Of a DNA stretch of 33,192 nucleotides, positions 7,413 to 14,438 are shown one piece after another (within the stretch, counting starts at the first letter, position 1; each line of letters begins with the position of its first letter). Made by a program: the position numbers and the translations under genes. Under the pieces are notes generated by a model. It saw only the letters and a list, made by a program, of their open reading frames with translations, had not been told where the DNA came from and did not search any database. The stretch comes from Thauera aminoaromatica S2 (GTDB taxonomy: Bacteria; Pseudomonadota; Gammaproteobacteria; Burkholderiales; Rhodocyclaceae). The stretch spans positions 1 through 33,192 of the forward strand of contig NZ_AMXD01000030.1 in assembly GCF_000310185.1 (NCBI RefSeq), in the 5' to 3' direction.

Positions 7413-8822
7413 ATGATGCTCACCTTCCTTGGCGCTGCGGGCGAGGTCACCGGCTCCTGCCTGCGGGTCGATCACGAGCGCGGTGCATTTCTGGTGGATT
7501 GCGGCCTTTTCCAGGGCGGGCGCGAAGCCGACCGCAAGAACCGCGACGCCCTCGATTTCGAGCTGCGCGACATCGATTTCGTGCTCCTCACCCACGCCCA
7601 TCTCGATCACTCCGGCCTGCTGCCGCGCCTCGTGGCACTGGGATATCGAGGGCGCATCTTCGCCACCACGGCCACTGTCGATCTGCTCGGCGTGATGTTG
7701 ATGGATTCCGCCCATATCCAGGAGAAGGAGGCCGAGTGGGCGCTGCGCGACACGCGCTCGCGCAAGATGGCACGCCGGGCGGAGGTGGCCCCGCTCTACA
7801 CCGTGGAGCAGGCGCGTACCAGTCTGGGCCGTTTCGTCCCCACCGACTACGACGACTGGATCGAGCCCGGCCCGGGCGTGCGCTGCCGCTTCCGTGACGC
7901 CGGGCACATCCTCGGTTCGGCGATCCTCGAGATCGACGTCGGCGAGCGCGGCCACACCCGCCGGCTGGTCGCCTCGGGCGACATTGGCCAGCCGATGCGC
8001 CCGGTGCTGCGGGACCCGGTGCGGATCGCCCGGGCCGACTACCTGTGCGTCGAGTCGACCTACGGCAACCGCGCCCACCGCTCCTTCGCCGCCACCTGCG
8101 ACGAGCTCGCGCTCGCCTTGCGGCGCACGCTCGAGGTCGATGGCGGCAACGTGATCATCCCGGCGTTCGCGGTCGGGCGTACCCAGGAAGTGCTGTTCGT
8201 GCTCGCCGACCTGGTGCGCGCCGGACGCATCGCCCGGCTCGACGTCGTGGTCGACTCGCCGATGGCCTCTGCGGTCACCGCGCTCACCGTGCGCCACACC
8301 GCCCTCTGGGACGATGAGACGCGTGCGCTCTACGCCTGGGCCGAGGCCAACTCGGGACGCTTCCGTGTGCGGTTCGTGCAGGACGTCGAGGAATCGAAGG
8401 CGCTCAATGCGGTGCCGGGCGGGCTGGTCGTGATCTCGGCAAGCGGCATGTGCGATGCCGGTCGGATCAAGCACCACCTGCGCCACAACCTCGGCCGGCG
8501 CGAGTGCGCAGTGGTCATCGCAGGCTTCCAGGCTGCCGGCACGCTCGGCCGCCGGCTGGTCGACGGTGCGCACCAGGTCACCCTGTTCGGCGAACGTATC
8601 CCGGTACGTGCGCGCATCCATACCATCGGCGGGCTCTCCGCCCACGCCGACCAGCCCGCACTCCTCGACTGGCTGCGCGGCTTCGGCGAAGCGCCGCGGC
8701 GCACCTTCGTGGCGCACGGCGAGCCGGCCGCCTCCGCCGCCTTCGTCGAGGCGGTCGAGCGCGAACTGGGCTGGAGCAGGGTCGAGGCGGCGCGGCCCGG
8801 CGTGCCGGTCGTGCTCGAGTGA
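7413..8822 (+). CDS. Metallo-beta-lactamase-fold RNase/beta-CASP family protein
   Basis: This 469-residue protein has an N-terminal metallo-beta-lactamase domain with the metal motif HAHLDH, then DAGHILGSA and SGDIG, an inserted beta-CASP domain (CVESTYGNRAHR to VDSPMA and SASGMCDAGR) and a C-terminal RMMBL domain with GGLSAHADQ. This is the architecture of bacterial CPSF-like RNA-processing exo/endonucleases, acting in the cytoplasm with two zinc ions. Start 7413 was chosen because GAGG lies 6 bases upstream; ATG 7416 is equally possible and GTG 7380 less likely. It shares an Fnr-box intergenic region with uspA, suggesting a link between low oxygen and RNA turnover. The RNA target is unknown. 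Confidence 0.92.
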   Translation: MMLTFLGAAGEVTGSCLRVDHERGAFLVDCGLFQGGREADRKNRDALDFELRDIDFVLLTHAHLDHSGLLPRLVALGYRGRIFATTATVDLLGVMLMDSAHIQEKEAEWALRDTRSRKMARRAEVAPLYTVEQARTSLGRFVPTDYDDWIEPGPGVRCRFRDAGHILGSAILEIDVGERGHTRRLVASGDIGQPMRPVLRDPVRIARADYLCVESTYGNRAHRSFAATCDELALALRRTLEVDGGNVIIPAFAVGRTQEVLFVLADLVRAGRIARLDVVVDSPMASAVTALTVRHTALWDDETRALYAWAEANSGRFRVRFVQDVEESKALNAVPGGLVVISASGMCDAGRIKHHLRHNLGRRECAVVIAGFQAAGTLGRRLVDGAHQVTLFGERIPVRARIHTIGGLSAHADQPALLDWLRGFGEAPRRTFVAHGEPAASAAFVEAVERELGWSRVEAARPGVPVVLE

Positions 8823-8863
8823 GCGTCCGCGCGCAAGCGGACCGGGAGGGCGGCGAGGGCCGC

Positions 8864-9547
8864 TCAGGCGTTGTAGCGCGACAGCCGTACCGGATCGTGC
8901 AGACTCACACGCTTGCCCTGCACGGTGATCAGACCGGCGTCGCTGAGGTCGTGGAAGATGCGCGACAGGGTCTCGGGCGTCAGGTTGAGGCGCGAGGCGA
9001 TCACCTGCTTGCTCGTCGGCAGCGCGATCTCGCAGGGTGCGTCGTTGTCGGCCACCTGCAGCAGGTAGCCGATCACGCGCTGGGTGCTCGAGCGCAAGGA
9101 GTAGGTCTCCACGTCCTGGATCAGCCCGTGCAGGCGGATCGCCATGCCGGCGAGCAGCTTGCGCGCGAAGGTGGAGTCCTGGTCGATGAGTTCGCTCACC
9201 ACCGCCTGGCCGACGTGCACCAGCACGGTCTCGCTCAGGGCCTCGGCGAAGACCGGGTAGGGGTGGTTCATGAACATCACGGCCTCGCCGAAGCTCTGCA
9301 TCGGGCCGATGATCTCGACCACCTTCTCGGTGCCTTGCGAGGACGAGAAGGCGAGCTTGACCTGGCCGGAGACCACGAAGTAAAAGCCGTGCGGCAAGTC
9401 GCCGCGCTGGAACAGCACTTCGCCGCGGGCGACCTGGCGCTCGCGGGTGTAGCGCGCGACCAGCTGGATGTCCGCCTCCGACAGTTCGCTGAACAGCGGG
9501 ATGCGGCGCAGCAGGGAGGGGATGTCGAGCGGGGTCGTGTTGGGCAT
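8864..9547 (-). CDS. dnr: Crp/Fnr family regulator, Dnr-like
   Basis: This 227-residue protein has an N-terminal cyclic-nucleotide-binding-like beta-barrel (about 10-125), a dimerisation helix and a C-terminal winged helix with recognition segment LTPETLSRIF. It has no N-terminal cysteine cluster, so it is not an Fe-S sensor. Length and sequence style match Dnr, a heme-dependent nitric-oxide sensor that activates denitrification genes in Pseudomonas. The E-x-x-S-R type recognition residues imply the same TTGAT-like half-site as Fnr. It is oriented toward the nuclease gene and divergent from the SirB2-like gene. No Fnr box was found in its upstream region. Dnr is the best guess; NnrR or another subgroup is possible. 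Confidence 0.8.
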   Translation of the reverse strand: MPNTTPLDIPSLLRRIPLFSELSEADIQLVARYTRERQVARGEVLFQRGDLPHGFYFVVSGQVKLAFSSSQGTEKVVEIIGPMQSFGEAVMFMNHPYPVFAEALSETVLVHVGQAVVSELIDQDSTFARKLLAGMAIRLHGLIQDVETYSLRSSTQRVIGYLLQVADNDAPCEIALPTSKQVIASRLNLTPETLSRIFHDLSDAGLITVQGKRVSLHDPVRLSRYNA

Positions 9548-9629
9548 CTGGAACTCTCCGTCTGGGGACGCAATTTCAATTCGGCCGGTTGTCGAGCGGC
9601 GCCCTGACCGGCTTTCGTTAGGATCGTGG

Positions 9630-10010
9630 ATGTACTACCTGATCAAGAACCTGCATGTGACCTGCGTCGTGCTGAGCGCCGCCGGCTTCCTGCTGCGCGG
9701 CACCTGGATGCTCACCGGCAACGCCCTGCTGCAGCACCGCCTGACGCGGCTCCTGCCGCACCTCGTCGACAGCACGCTGCTGCTGTCTGCGATCACGCTG
9801 GCGGTAATGATCGGGCAATACCCCTTCAGCGCCGGCTGGGTCACGGCGAAGGTGATCGGCCTGCTCGCCTACATCCTGCTCGGCACGTTGGCGCTCAAGC
9901 GCGGACGTACCCGTGGCGTGCGGCTCGCCGCCTTCGCCGGCGCGATCCTGGTCTATGCGTGGATCGTGTCGGTGGCGCTGAGCAAGAACGTCGCCGGCTA
10001 CCTCGCCTGA
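9630..10010 (+). CDS. SirB2-family membrane protein
   Basis: This is a small hydrophobic protein of 126 residues with four predicted membrane helices, starting MYYLIKNLHVTCVVLSA and ending IVSVALSKNVAGYLA. The pattern matches the SirB family (SirB2), whose name comes from a genetic effect on Salmonella invasion genes; its biochemical role is unknown. ATG 9630 was chosen because the hydrophobic family N-terminus begins there and TAGGA lies about 7 bases upstream. It sits between dnr and fnr; members are often found near respiratory genes in betaproteobacteria (inference). Confidence 0.8.
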   Translation: MYYLIKNLHVTCVVLSAAGFLLRGTWMLTGNALLQHRLTRLLPHLVDSTLLLSAITLAVMIGQYPFSAGWVTAKVIGLLAYILLGTLALKRGRTRGVRLAAFAGAILVYAWIVSVALSKNVAGYLA

Positions 10011-10046
10011 GCCGTCGAGCCCCGGGTCGTCCCGGCCACGGCGTGC

Positions 10047-10793
10047 TCAGCGCGCGCCGTGCTGGTGCTGGATCAGGCGCTTGAGGCCGGCGAGGTCGAG
10101 CAGGTGTACGTGCTTCTGCTGCACCGCGATCAGCCCGTCCTCCTGGAAGCGCGAGAAGGCGCGCGACACCGTCTCGAGCTTGAGTCCGAGGTAGGAGCCG
10201 ATCTCCTCGCGCGTCATGCGCAGGTTGAACTCGCTCGGCGAGAAACCGCGCGCCGTGAAGCGCTGCGACATGTTCAGCAGGAAGGCGGCCAGGCGCTCTT
10301 CGGCGCGCATCGAGCCGAGCAGCATCATCACGCCGTGATCGCGCACGATCTCGCGGCTCATGACCTTGTGGAACTGAAGTTGCAAGCCCTCGATCTCATG
10401 CGACATCTGCTCGAGCTTGTCGTAGGCGATCACGCACACCTCGCTGTCCTCGAGCGCCACCGCGTTGCAGCTGTGGGCCTCGGTGCTGATGCCGTCGAGA
10501 CCGAGGATCTCGCCGGTCATCTGGAAGCCGGTCACCTGTTCGCGACCGTCCTCGAGCAGCACGTCGGTCTTGAACGAGCCCGCGCGGATCGCGTAGATCG
10601 CCTCGAAAGAGTCACCGGCGCGGTAGAGATTGTGCTGGCGCTTGACCTTGCGGCGCGCGCCCACCAGTTCGTCGAGCCGGCTCAGCTCACGATCGGACAT
10701 TCCGAAGGGGAGGCACAACTCGACGAGGTTGCACTGCGAACAGGCCGATTTGAGCCCATCCACGGTAATTGGCACGCTAGCCCTCATCTGCAC
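10047..10793 (-). CDS. fnr: Oxygen-sensing transcriptional regulator Fnr/Anr
   Basis: This 248-residue regulator carries the four [4Fe-4S] ligands Cys18, Cys21, Cys27 (C-x2-C-x5-C) and Cys109. A sensor barrel and dimer helix are followed by the DNA-recognition segment LKLETVSRAF with the E-x-x-S-R residues that read TTGAT half-sites. Without oxygen the cluster-bound dimer activates or represses promoters with TTGAC/T-N4-G/ATCAA boxes, four perfect copies of which lie in this window. The gene is divergent from hemN. The start at 10793 gives the usual N-terminal length; Met3 is a possible alternative. The Fnr box at 10860 is closer in geometry to hemN than to fnr, so autoregulation is not evident. 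Confidence 0.95.
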   Translation of the reverse strand: MQMRASVPITVDGLKSACSQCNLVELCLPFGMSDRELSRLDELVGARRKVKRQHNLYRAGDSFEAIYAIRAGSFKTDVLLEDGREQVTGFQMTGEILGLDGISTEAHSCNAVALEDSEVCVIAYDKLEQMSHEIEGLQLQFHKVMSREIVRDHGVMMLLGSMRAEERLAAFLLNMSQRFTARGFSPSEFNLRMTREEIGSYLGLKLETVSRAFSRFQEDGLIAVQQKHVHLLDLAGLKRLIQHQHGAR

Positions 10794-10859
10794 GATAATC
10801 CTGCTTTCCTGACATTAGAGACGCCTGCGCTGGAGTGGCGGGATTGCTAATCACACCCG

Positions 10860-10901
10860 TTGACCCAAGTCAACCAACATTACGGAGGCTTCTGCCATTG
10901 T
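10860..10901 (+). promoter_or_regulatory. Fnr-dependent hemN promoter
   Basis: The Fnr box TTGACCCAAGTCAA (10860-10873, centre 10866.5) is a perfect palindrome. A weak -10 (CATTGT 10896-10901) is at the class II distance, giving a start near 10908 and a leader of about 20 nt to the hemN ATG. This position argues against the in-frame ATG at 10835, which would put the box inside the gene. Confidence 0.8.
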
Positions 10902-10927
10902 TCGGCAGACAGCCCGCCAGCAAGATC

Positions 10928-12319
10928 ATGAAAAGCCAGACCGACCTCATCTTCGACCCGCAACTGATCCGCAAATTCGACATCAACGGGCCGCGCTACA
11001 CGTCCTATCCCACGGCGGACCGCTTCGTCGAAGCCTTCAATGCAGAGGCGCTGCGGGCCTGGCTGGCCAAGCGGGCGGTGGGCGGCGTAAGCAAACCGCT
11101 CTCATTATACTTCCACATCCCCTTCTGCAACACGATCTGCTACTACTGCGCCTGCAACAAGATCATTACCAAGGATCATGGGCGCTCGGCCAAGTACCTG
11201 AAATATCTCGCGAAAGAAATCGAGATGCAGGCCGCTTGCCTGGAGGGGAGCCGCCAGGTCACCCAGCTCCACCTCGGCGGGGGCACGCCGACCTTTTTGT
11301 CGCACGACGAGATGCGCGAGCTCATGGCGGCGGTGCGCGAGCACTTCACGCTGGTGCCCAACGGCGAATACTCGATCGAGGTCGACCCGCGCAAGGTCGA
11401 TTTCGACACCGTGAAGCTGCTCGCCGAGCTCGGCTTCAACCGCATGAGCGTGGGCGTGCAGGATTTCGCCGAGGACGTGCAGCAGGCGGTCAATCGTATC
11501 CAGAGCTTCGACGAGACCAAGCTGGTCATCGACGCCGCGCGCGCCAACGGCTTCAAATCGGTGAGCATGGACCTGATCTACGGCCTGCCCCGGCAGAACC
11601 CGACCAGCTTCGACCGCACGCTCGACCAGGTGCTGGAGATCTCGCCCGACCGCATCTCGCTGTACAGCTACGCTCACCTGCCGGGCCTGTTCAAGCCGCA
11701 GCGCCGCATCAACAGCGGCGACATGCCCACGGCCGACACCAAGCTCGCGCTACTGCAGCTCGGCATCCGCCGGCTCACCGAGGCGGGCTACGTGTATATC
11801 GGCATGGACCACTTCGCCAAGCCCGACGACGAGCTCACCATCGCCCAGCGCCAGGGCCGCCTGCACCGCAACTTCCAGGGCTATTCCACCCACGCCGAAT
11901 GCGACCTGCTCGCCTTCGGGGTGTCGGCGATCGGCAAGATCGGTCCGGTGTACGCGCAGAACGTGAAGACGCTCGACGAGTACTACGACGCGCTCGACCG
12001 CGACGAGCTGCCGGTGCTGCGCGGCATCGAGCTCACCGCCGACGACCTGCTGCGGCGCGCGATCATCCAGGCGCTGATGTGCCACTTCGAGCTCTCGATG
12101 CAGTCGATCGAGATCGCCTACCTGGTCAACTTCCGCGAGTACTTCGCCGAGGAACTCGCCGATCTGCAGGAAATGGAGAAGGCCGGGCTGGTCAAGATCG
12201 ACGGCGACTGGATCAGCGTGCAGCCCGGCGGCCGCCTGCTGGTGCGCGGCATCGCGATGGTGTTCGACCGCTACCTGCGCGCCGACCGCGAGCGCCAGCG
12301 CTACTCGCGGGTGATCTGA
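10928..12319 (+). CDS. hemN: Oxygen-independent coproporphyrinogen III dehydrogenase HemN
   Basis: This is a radical SAM enzyme of 463 residues that oxidatively decarboxylates coproporphyrinogen III to protoporphyrinogen IX without oxygen, in heme synthesis. The cluster motif Cys67-x3-Cys71-x2-Cys74, with the extra Cys76 of true HemN, is present, as are LHLGGGTPTF (SAM site) and the N-terminal GPRYTSYPTADRF that is specific to HemN rather than HemW. ATG 10928 was chosen by homology to the usual N-terminus and by the upstream Fnr promoter. Heme made under low oxygen would feed the b and c hemes of the cbb3 oxidase nearby. Confidence 0.97.
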   Translation: MKSQTDLIFDPQLIRKFDINGPRYTSYPTADRFVEAFNAEALRAWLAKRAVGGVSKPLSLYFHIPFCNTICYYCACNKIITKDHGRSAKYLKYLAKEIEMQAACLEGSRQVTQLHLGGGTPTFLSHDEMRELMAAVREHFTLVPNGEYSIEVDPRKVDFDTVKLLAELGFNRMSVGVQDFAEDVQQAVNRIQSFDETKLVIDAARANGFKSVSMDLIYGLPRQNPTSFDRTLDQVLEISPDRISLYSYAHLPGLFKPQRRINSGDMPTADTKLALLQLGIRRLTEAGYVYIGMDHFAKPDDELTIAQRQGRLHRNFQGYSTHAECDLLAFGVSAIGKIGPVYAQNVKTLDEYYDALDRDELPVLRGIELTADDLLRRAIIQALMCHFELSMQSIEIAYLVNFREYFAEELADLQEMEKAGLVKIDGDWISVQPGGRLLVRGIAMVFDRYLRADRERQRYSRVI

Positions 12320-12346
12320 ACGCCGCACGGATTGCGCACCGCAGCG

Positions 12347-12384
12347 TAGAATGAGGGCCTCGCATTTCCCGCGGGGCCCTTTTC
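12347..12384 (+). terminator. Stem-loop with T-tract just before the TauE/SafE-like gene
   Basis: GGGCCTCGC (12355-12363) pairs with GCGGGGCCC (12371-12379), one G-T wobble, and is followed by TTTTCTTCTTC running into ATG 12391. It looks like the hemN terminator. A -10-like TAGAAT (12347-12352) just before the stem would start a transcript inside or at the hairpin, so it could instead be a structured leader for the next gene. Confidence 0.6.
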
Positions 12385-12390
12385 TTCTTC

Positions 12391-13101
12391 ATGCCCGAAA
12401 CCGGTTATCTCGCCGTCTTCCTGATCGGCCTGCTCGGCGGCACCCACTGCGTGTCGATGTGCGGCGGCATCGTCGGCGCGCTCAGCATGCAGGTGCAGGT
12501 GCCCGGCAGCCGGCCGCAGTGGCCGCTGCACCTGGCCTACAACCTCGGGCGCATCGGCACCTACACCTTGCTCGGTGCCGGTGTCGGCCTGCTCGGCTCG
12601 GTCGGCCTGCTCTACGAGGGCATGCTGCCGGTGCAGATGACGCTGTACGTGCTCGCCAACCTGATGCTGGTGGCGCTCGGGCTCTACCTCACCGGCTTCA
12701 CCCGACTGCTCGCGCCCATCGAGCGCGTCGGTCACCTGCTGTGGCGGCGCATCCAGCCCGCCACCCGGCGCTTCCTGCCGGCGCGCTCGGTCGGGCAGGC
12801 GCTGCCGCTCGGCATGCTGTGGGGCTTCATCCCCTGCGGGCTCACCTATTCCATCCTCGCCACTGCGCTCGTCACCGGATCGGGTGCGCGCGGTGCCGGC
12901 CTGATGCTGGCCTTCGGGCTGGGCACGCTGCCCAACCTGCTGCTGGCAGGCATGCTCTTCAAACGCTTCCGCGACATCACCCGCCACCCCAGGGTGCGCC
13001 TGGCCTCCGGGCTCCTCGTGCTCGGCTTCGGCCTGTTCGGGCTGTACCACGCCCCCTCGCTCGGTGGCGACCTGTGGCGCGGCGTGGTGTGCGTGACCTG
13101 A
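12391..13101 (+). CDS. TauE/SafE-like (DsbD_2-type) six-helix membrane protein, probable copper handling
   Basis: The 236-residue membrane protein has about six helices. The first contains His19-Cys20-x3-Cys24 in GGTHCVSMCGG and the fourth contains GFIPCGLTYS; both motifs are typical of the family annotated as sulfite exporter TauE/SafE or cytochrome c biogenesis transmembrane region (DsbD_2). The cysteines suggest metal or thiol chemistry. It sits between hemN and a CopZ-like chaperone within the cbb3 locus, so a role in copper delivery for the oxidase is plausible but inferred. No Shine-Dalgarno sequence is visible before ATG 12391; the upstream bases are a terminator-like T-tract. The true substrate is unknown. 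Confidence 0.82.
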   Translation: MPETGYLAVFLIGLLGGTHCVSMCGGIVGALSMQVQVPGSRPQWPLHLAYNLGRIGTYTLLGAGVGLLGSVGLLYEGMLPVQMTLYVLANLMLVALGLYLTGFTRLLAPIERVGHLLWRRIQPATRRFLPARSVGQALPLGMLWGFIPCGLTYSILATALVTGSGARGAGLMLAFGLGTLPNLLLAGMLFKRFRDITRHPRVRLASGLLVLGFGLFGLYHAPSLGGDLWRGVVCVT

Positions 13102-13147
13102 CGGTGCGACGGCACGCCCCTTTCAACCCATCGGGAGTCCTGGATAA

Positions 13148-13357
13148 ATGAACGAAACGACGATCAAGGTCGAAGGCATGAGCTGCGGCGGCTGCGTGAA
13201 GAACGTCACCGGCGTGCTGAAGGCGCTGCCCGGCGTGGAGGACGTGCGGGTGTCGCTGGAAGGCGCATCCGCCACCGTGCGCCACGATCCGGCCAAGGTG
13301 TCGATCGACGCGTTGCGCGCCGCGGTCGAGGGCGCGGGCTTCGATTCCCCGGCCTGA
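13148..13357 (+). CDS. Heavy-metal-associated domain protein, CopZ-like copper chaperone
   Basis: This is a single HMA domain of 69 residues. The metal site is Met11-x-Cys13-Gly-Gly-Cys16 in GMSCGGCVKNV, and the ferredoxin-like fold pattern continues through LPGVEDVRVSLEGASATVRHDP. Such proteins carry Cu(I) in the cytoplasm to P1B ATPases; CcoI at the left end of the window is an obvious partner. A GGGAGTCC ribosome binding site precedes the ATG. It lies 46 bases after the membrane protein gene and is probably co-transcribed with it. Selectivity for copper is inferred from the motif and context. Confidence 0.9.
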   Translation: MNETTIKVEGMSCGGCVKNVTGVLKALPGVEDVRVSLEGASATVRHDPAKVSIDALRAAVEGAGFDSPA

Positions 13358-13411
13358 TCGGCAGCCTTCGCCGGGGGCATCGTCGCAGTGCAAGACATTG
13401 TGGTTTCCCCC

Positions 13412-13417
13412 TATAAT
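13412..13417 (+). promoter_or_regulatory. Consensus -10 element of ppa
   Basis: TATAAT at 13412-13417 is followed by CCGCGCA, with a predicted start near 13424 and about 24 nt leader to ATG 13448. No good -35 hexamer is visible at 17 bp (TGCAAG at 13389). Confidence 0.6.
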
Positions 13418-13447
13418 CCGCGCACAATTTTTCCACGGGAGGGATGT

Positions 13448-13975
13448 ATGGGCTTCGAACAGGTCAGCGCCGGCAAGGACGTGCCGAACGACATCAACGT
13501 CATCATCGAGATCTCCGCCCAGGGCGATCCGATCAAGTTCGAGGTGGACAAGGACAGCGGCGCCGTCTTCGTCGACCGCTTCATGGGCACCTCGATGCGC
13601 TACCCGCTGAACTACGGCTACGTCCCGCACACCATCGCCGGCGATGGCGATCCGGTCGACGTGCTGGTCGTGACCCCGTTCCCGCTGCAGCCGGGCGTGG
13701 TCATCCGCTGCCGTCCGGTCGGCGTGCTGAAGATGGAAGACGACGGCGGTGTCGACGCCAAGGTCGTTGCCGTGCCGGTGTCGAAACTGACCCCGCTGTA
13801 CGACAAGGTGCAGACCACCGACGACCTGCCCGAGCTGCTGATGAAGCAGACGGTGCATTTCTTCGAGCATTACAAGGACCTCGAGCCCGGCAAATGGGTC
13901 AAGGTCCTGGGCTGGGGCACGGTCGAGGATGCCAAGGCCGAGATCGTGAACGGCTTGGCGGCTGCCAAGAAGTAA
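13448..13975 (+). CDS. ppa: Soluble inorganic pyrophosphatase (family I)
   Basis: This 175-residue enzyme hydrolyses pyrophosphate to phosphate with Mg2+ in the cytoplasm and pulls biosynthetic reactions forward. The signature Asp66-Gly-Asp68-Pro-Val-Asp71 is present, along with Glu21, Lys30, Glu32, Arg44 and Tyr56 of the active site. ATG 13448 has GGGAGGGA just upstream and gives the normal family length; the earlier in-frame GTG at 13388 would lie in the promoter. It is a monocistronic housekeeping gene bounded by its own promoter and terminator. Confidence 0.97.
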   Translation: MGFEQVSAGKDVPNDINVIIEISAQGDPIKFEVDKDSGAVFVDRFMGTSMRYPLNYGYVPHTIAGDGDPVDVLVVTPFPLQPGVVIRCRPVGVLKMEDDGGVDAKVVAVPVSKLTPLYDKVQTTDDLPELLMKQTVHFFEHYKDLEPGKWVKVLGWGTVEDAKAEIVNGLAAAKK

Positions 13976-14002
13976 TCCCGGGAACGCACGTTTCCGGATG
14001 AC

Positions 14003-14030
14003 CCGGGGCCCACGCATGCGTGGGCCCCGG
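14003..14030 (+). terminator. Terminator hairpin of ppa
   Basis: Positions 14003-14030 form a perfect 28-base palindrome (14-bp arms beginning CCGGGGCCCACG), which would make a strong hairpin 27 bases after the ppa stop. The tail CCGTTTACGG has only three T, so termination may be incomplete. Confidence 0.75.
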
Positions 14031-14128
14031 CCGTTTACGGCGCGGCTGACGTGACACTGACGGGATTGGCAGTGCCTTGTCGGCCATGGGGGCTGATGTG
14101 GCAGCCGAGTCGCGGGGCAGGGGCCGGG

Positions 14129-14271
14129 TTCGCGGCCTGCGCTTCTCCTACAGCGGCTGCCACCTGCGAGGTCTCGTGCAGGAGTGGCGCAAGCCGCGAA
14201 TGCGGCGGTGATCCGGGGGGCGCCCGCGTCGGTCCCTGCGTGGCCCTGTTCGCGGCTTGCGCCGCTCCTAC
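14129..14271. repeat. REP-like element cluster 1 (three copies)
   Basis: There are three copies of a 23-bp REP-like sequence (forward form starting GTAGGAGCG and ending CGCGAA): 14129-14151 (reverse), 14178-14200 (forward, first bases GCAGGAGTG) and 14249-14271 (reverse). Adjacent copies are in alternating orientation, so the RNA or single strand could form long hairpins. The 463-bp gap 13976-14438 otherwise holds only the ppa terminator; no gene was recognised in it. Confidence 0.85.
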
Positions 14272-14438
14272 GGAAACCGGCGTGCCCCGGGCGCGGGATA
14301 GAGGCGCGCCGTCAGACGTGCCCCCAGGAGGCCGAGCGGAGACGCCCACACGCGCCGTGACCTGGCATCGTGCTTGCTATCGTCATCGGAGGGTCGCGTC
14401 CTGGCAGGGCGCGTGCGAATGACGAAAACGGGGGATCC

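Noticed and set aside
8825-8842. Small hairpin GTCCGC/GCGGAC after the nuclease gene as terminator
   Set aside because: The stem is only 6 bp and there is no T-tract on either strand.
10793-10860. Fnr autoregulation through the box at 10860
   Set aside because: No acceptable -10 for fnr lies at the needed distance on the minus strand; geometry fits hemN.
10835-10927. Upstream in-frame start for hemN
   Set aside because: It would include the Fnr box and predicted promoter in the coding region and add 31 residues not typical of HemN.
14129-14271. CRISPR array from the repeated 23-mers
   Set aside because: Copies alternate in orientation with irregular spacing, and no cas genes are present; REP-like elements explain them.
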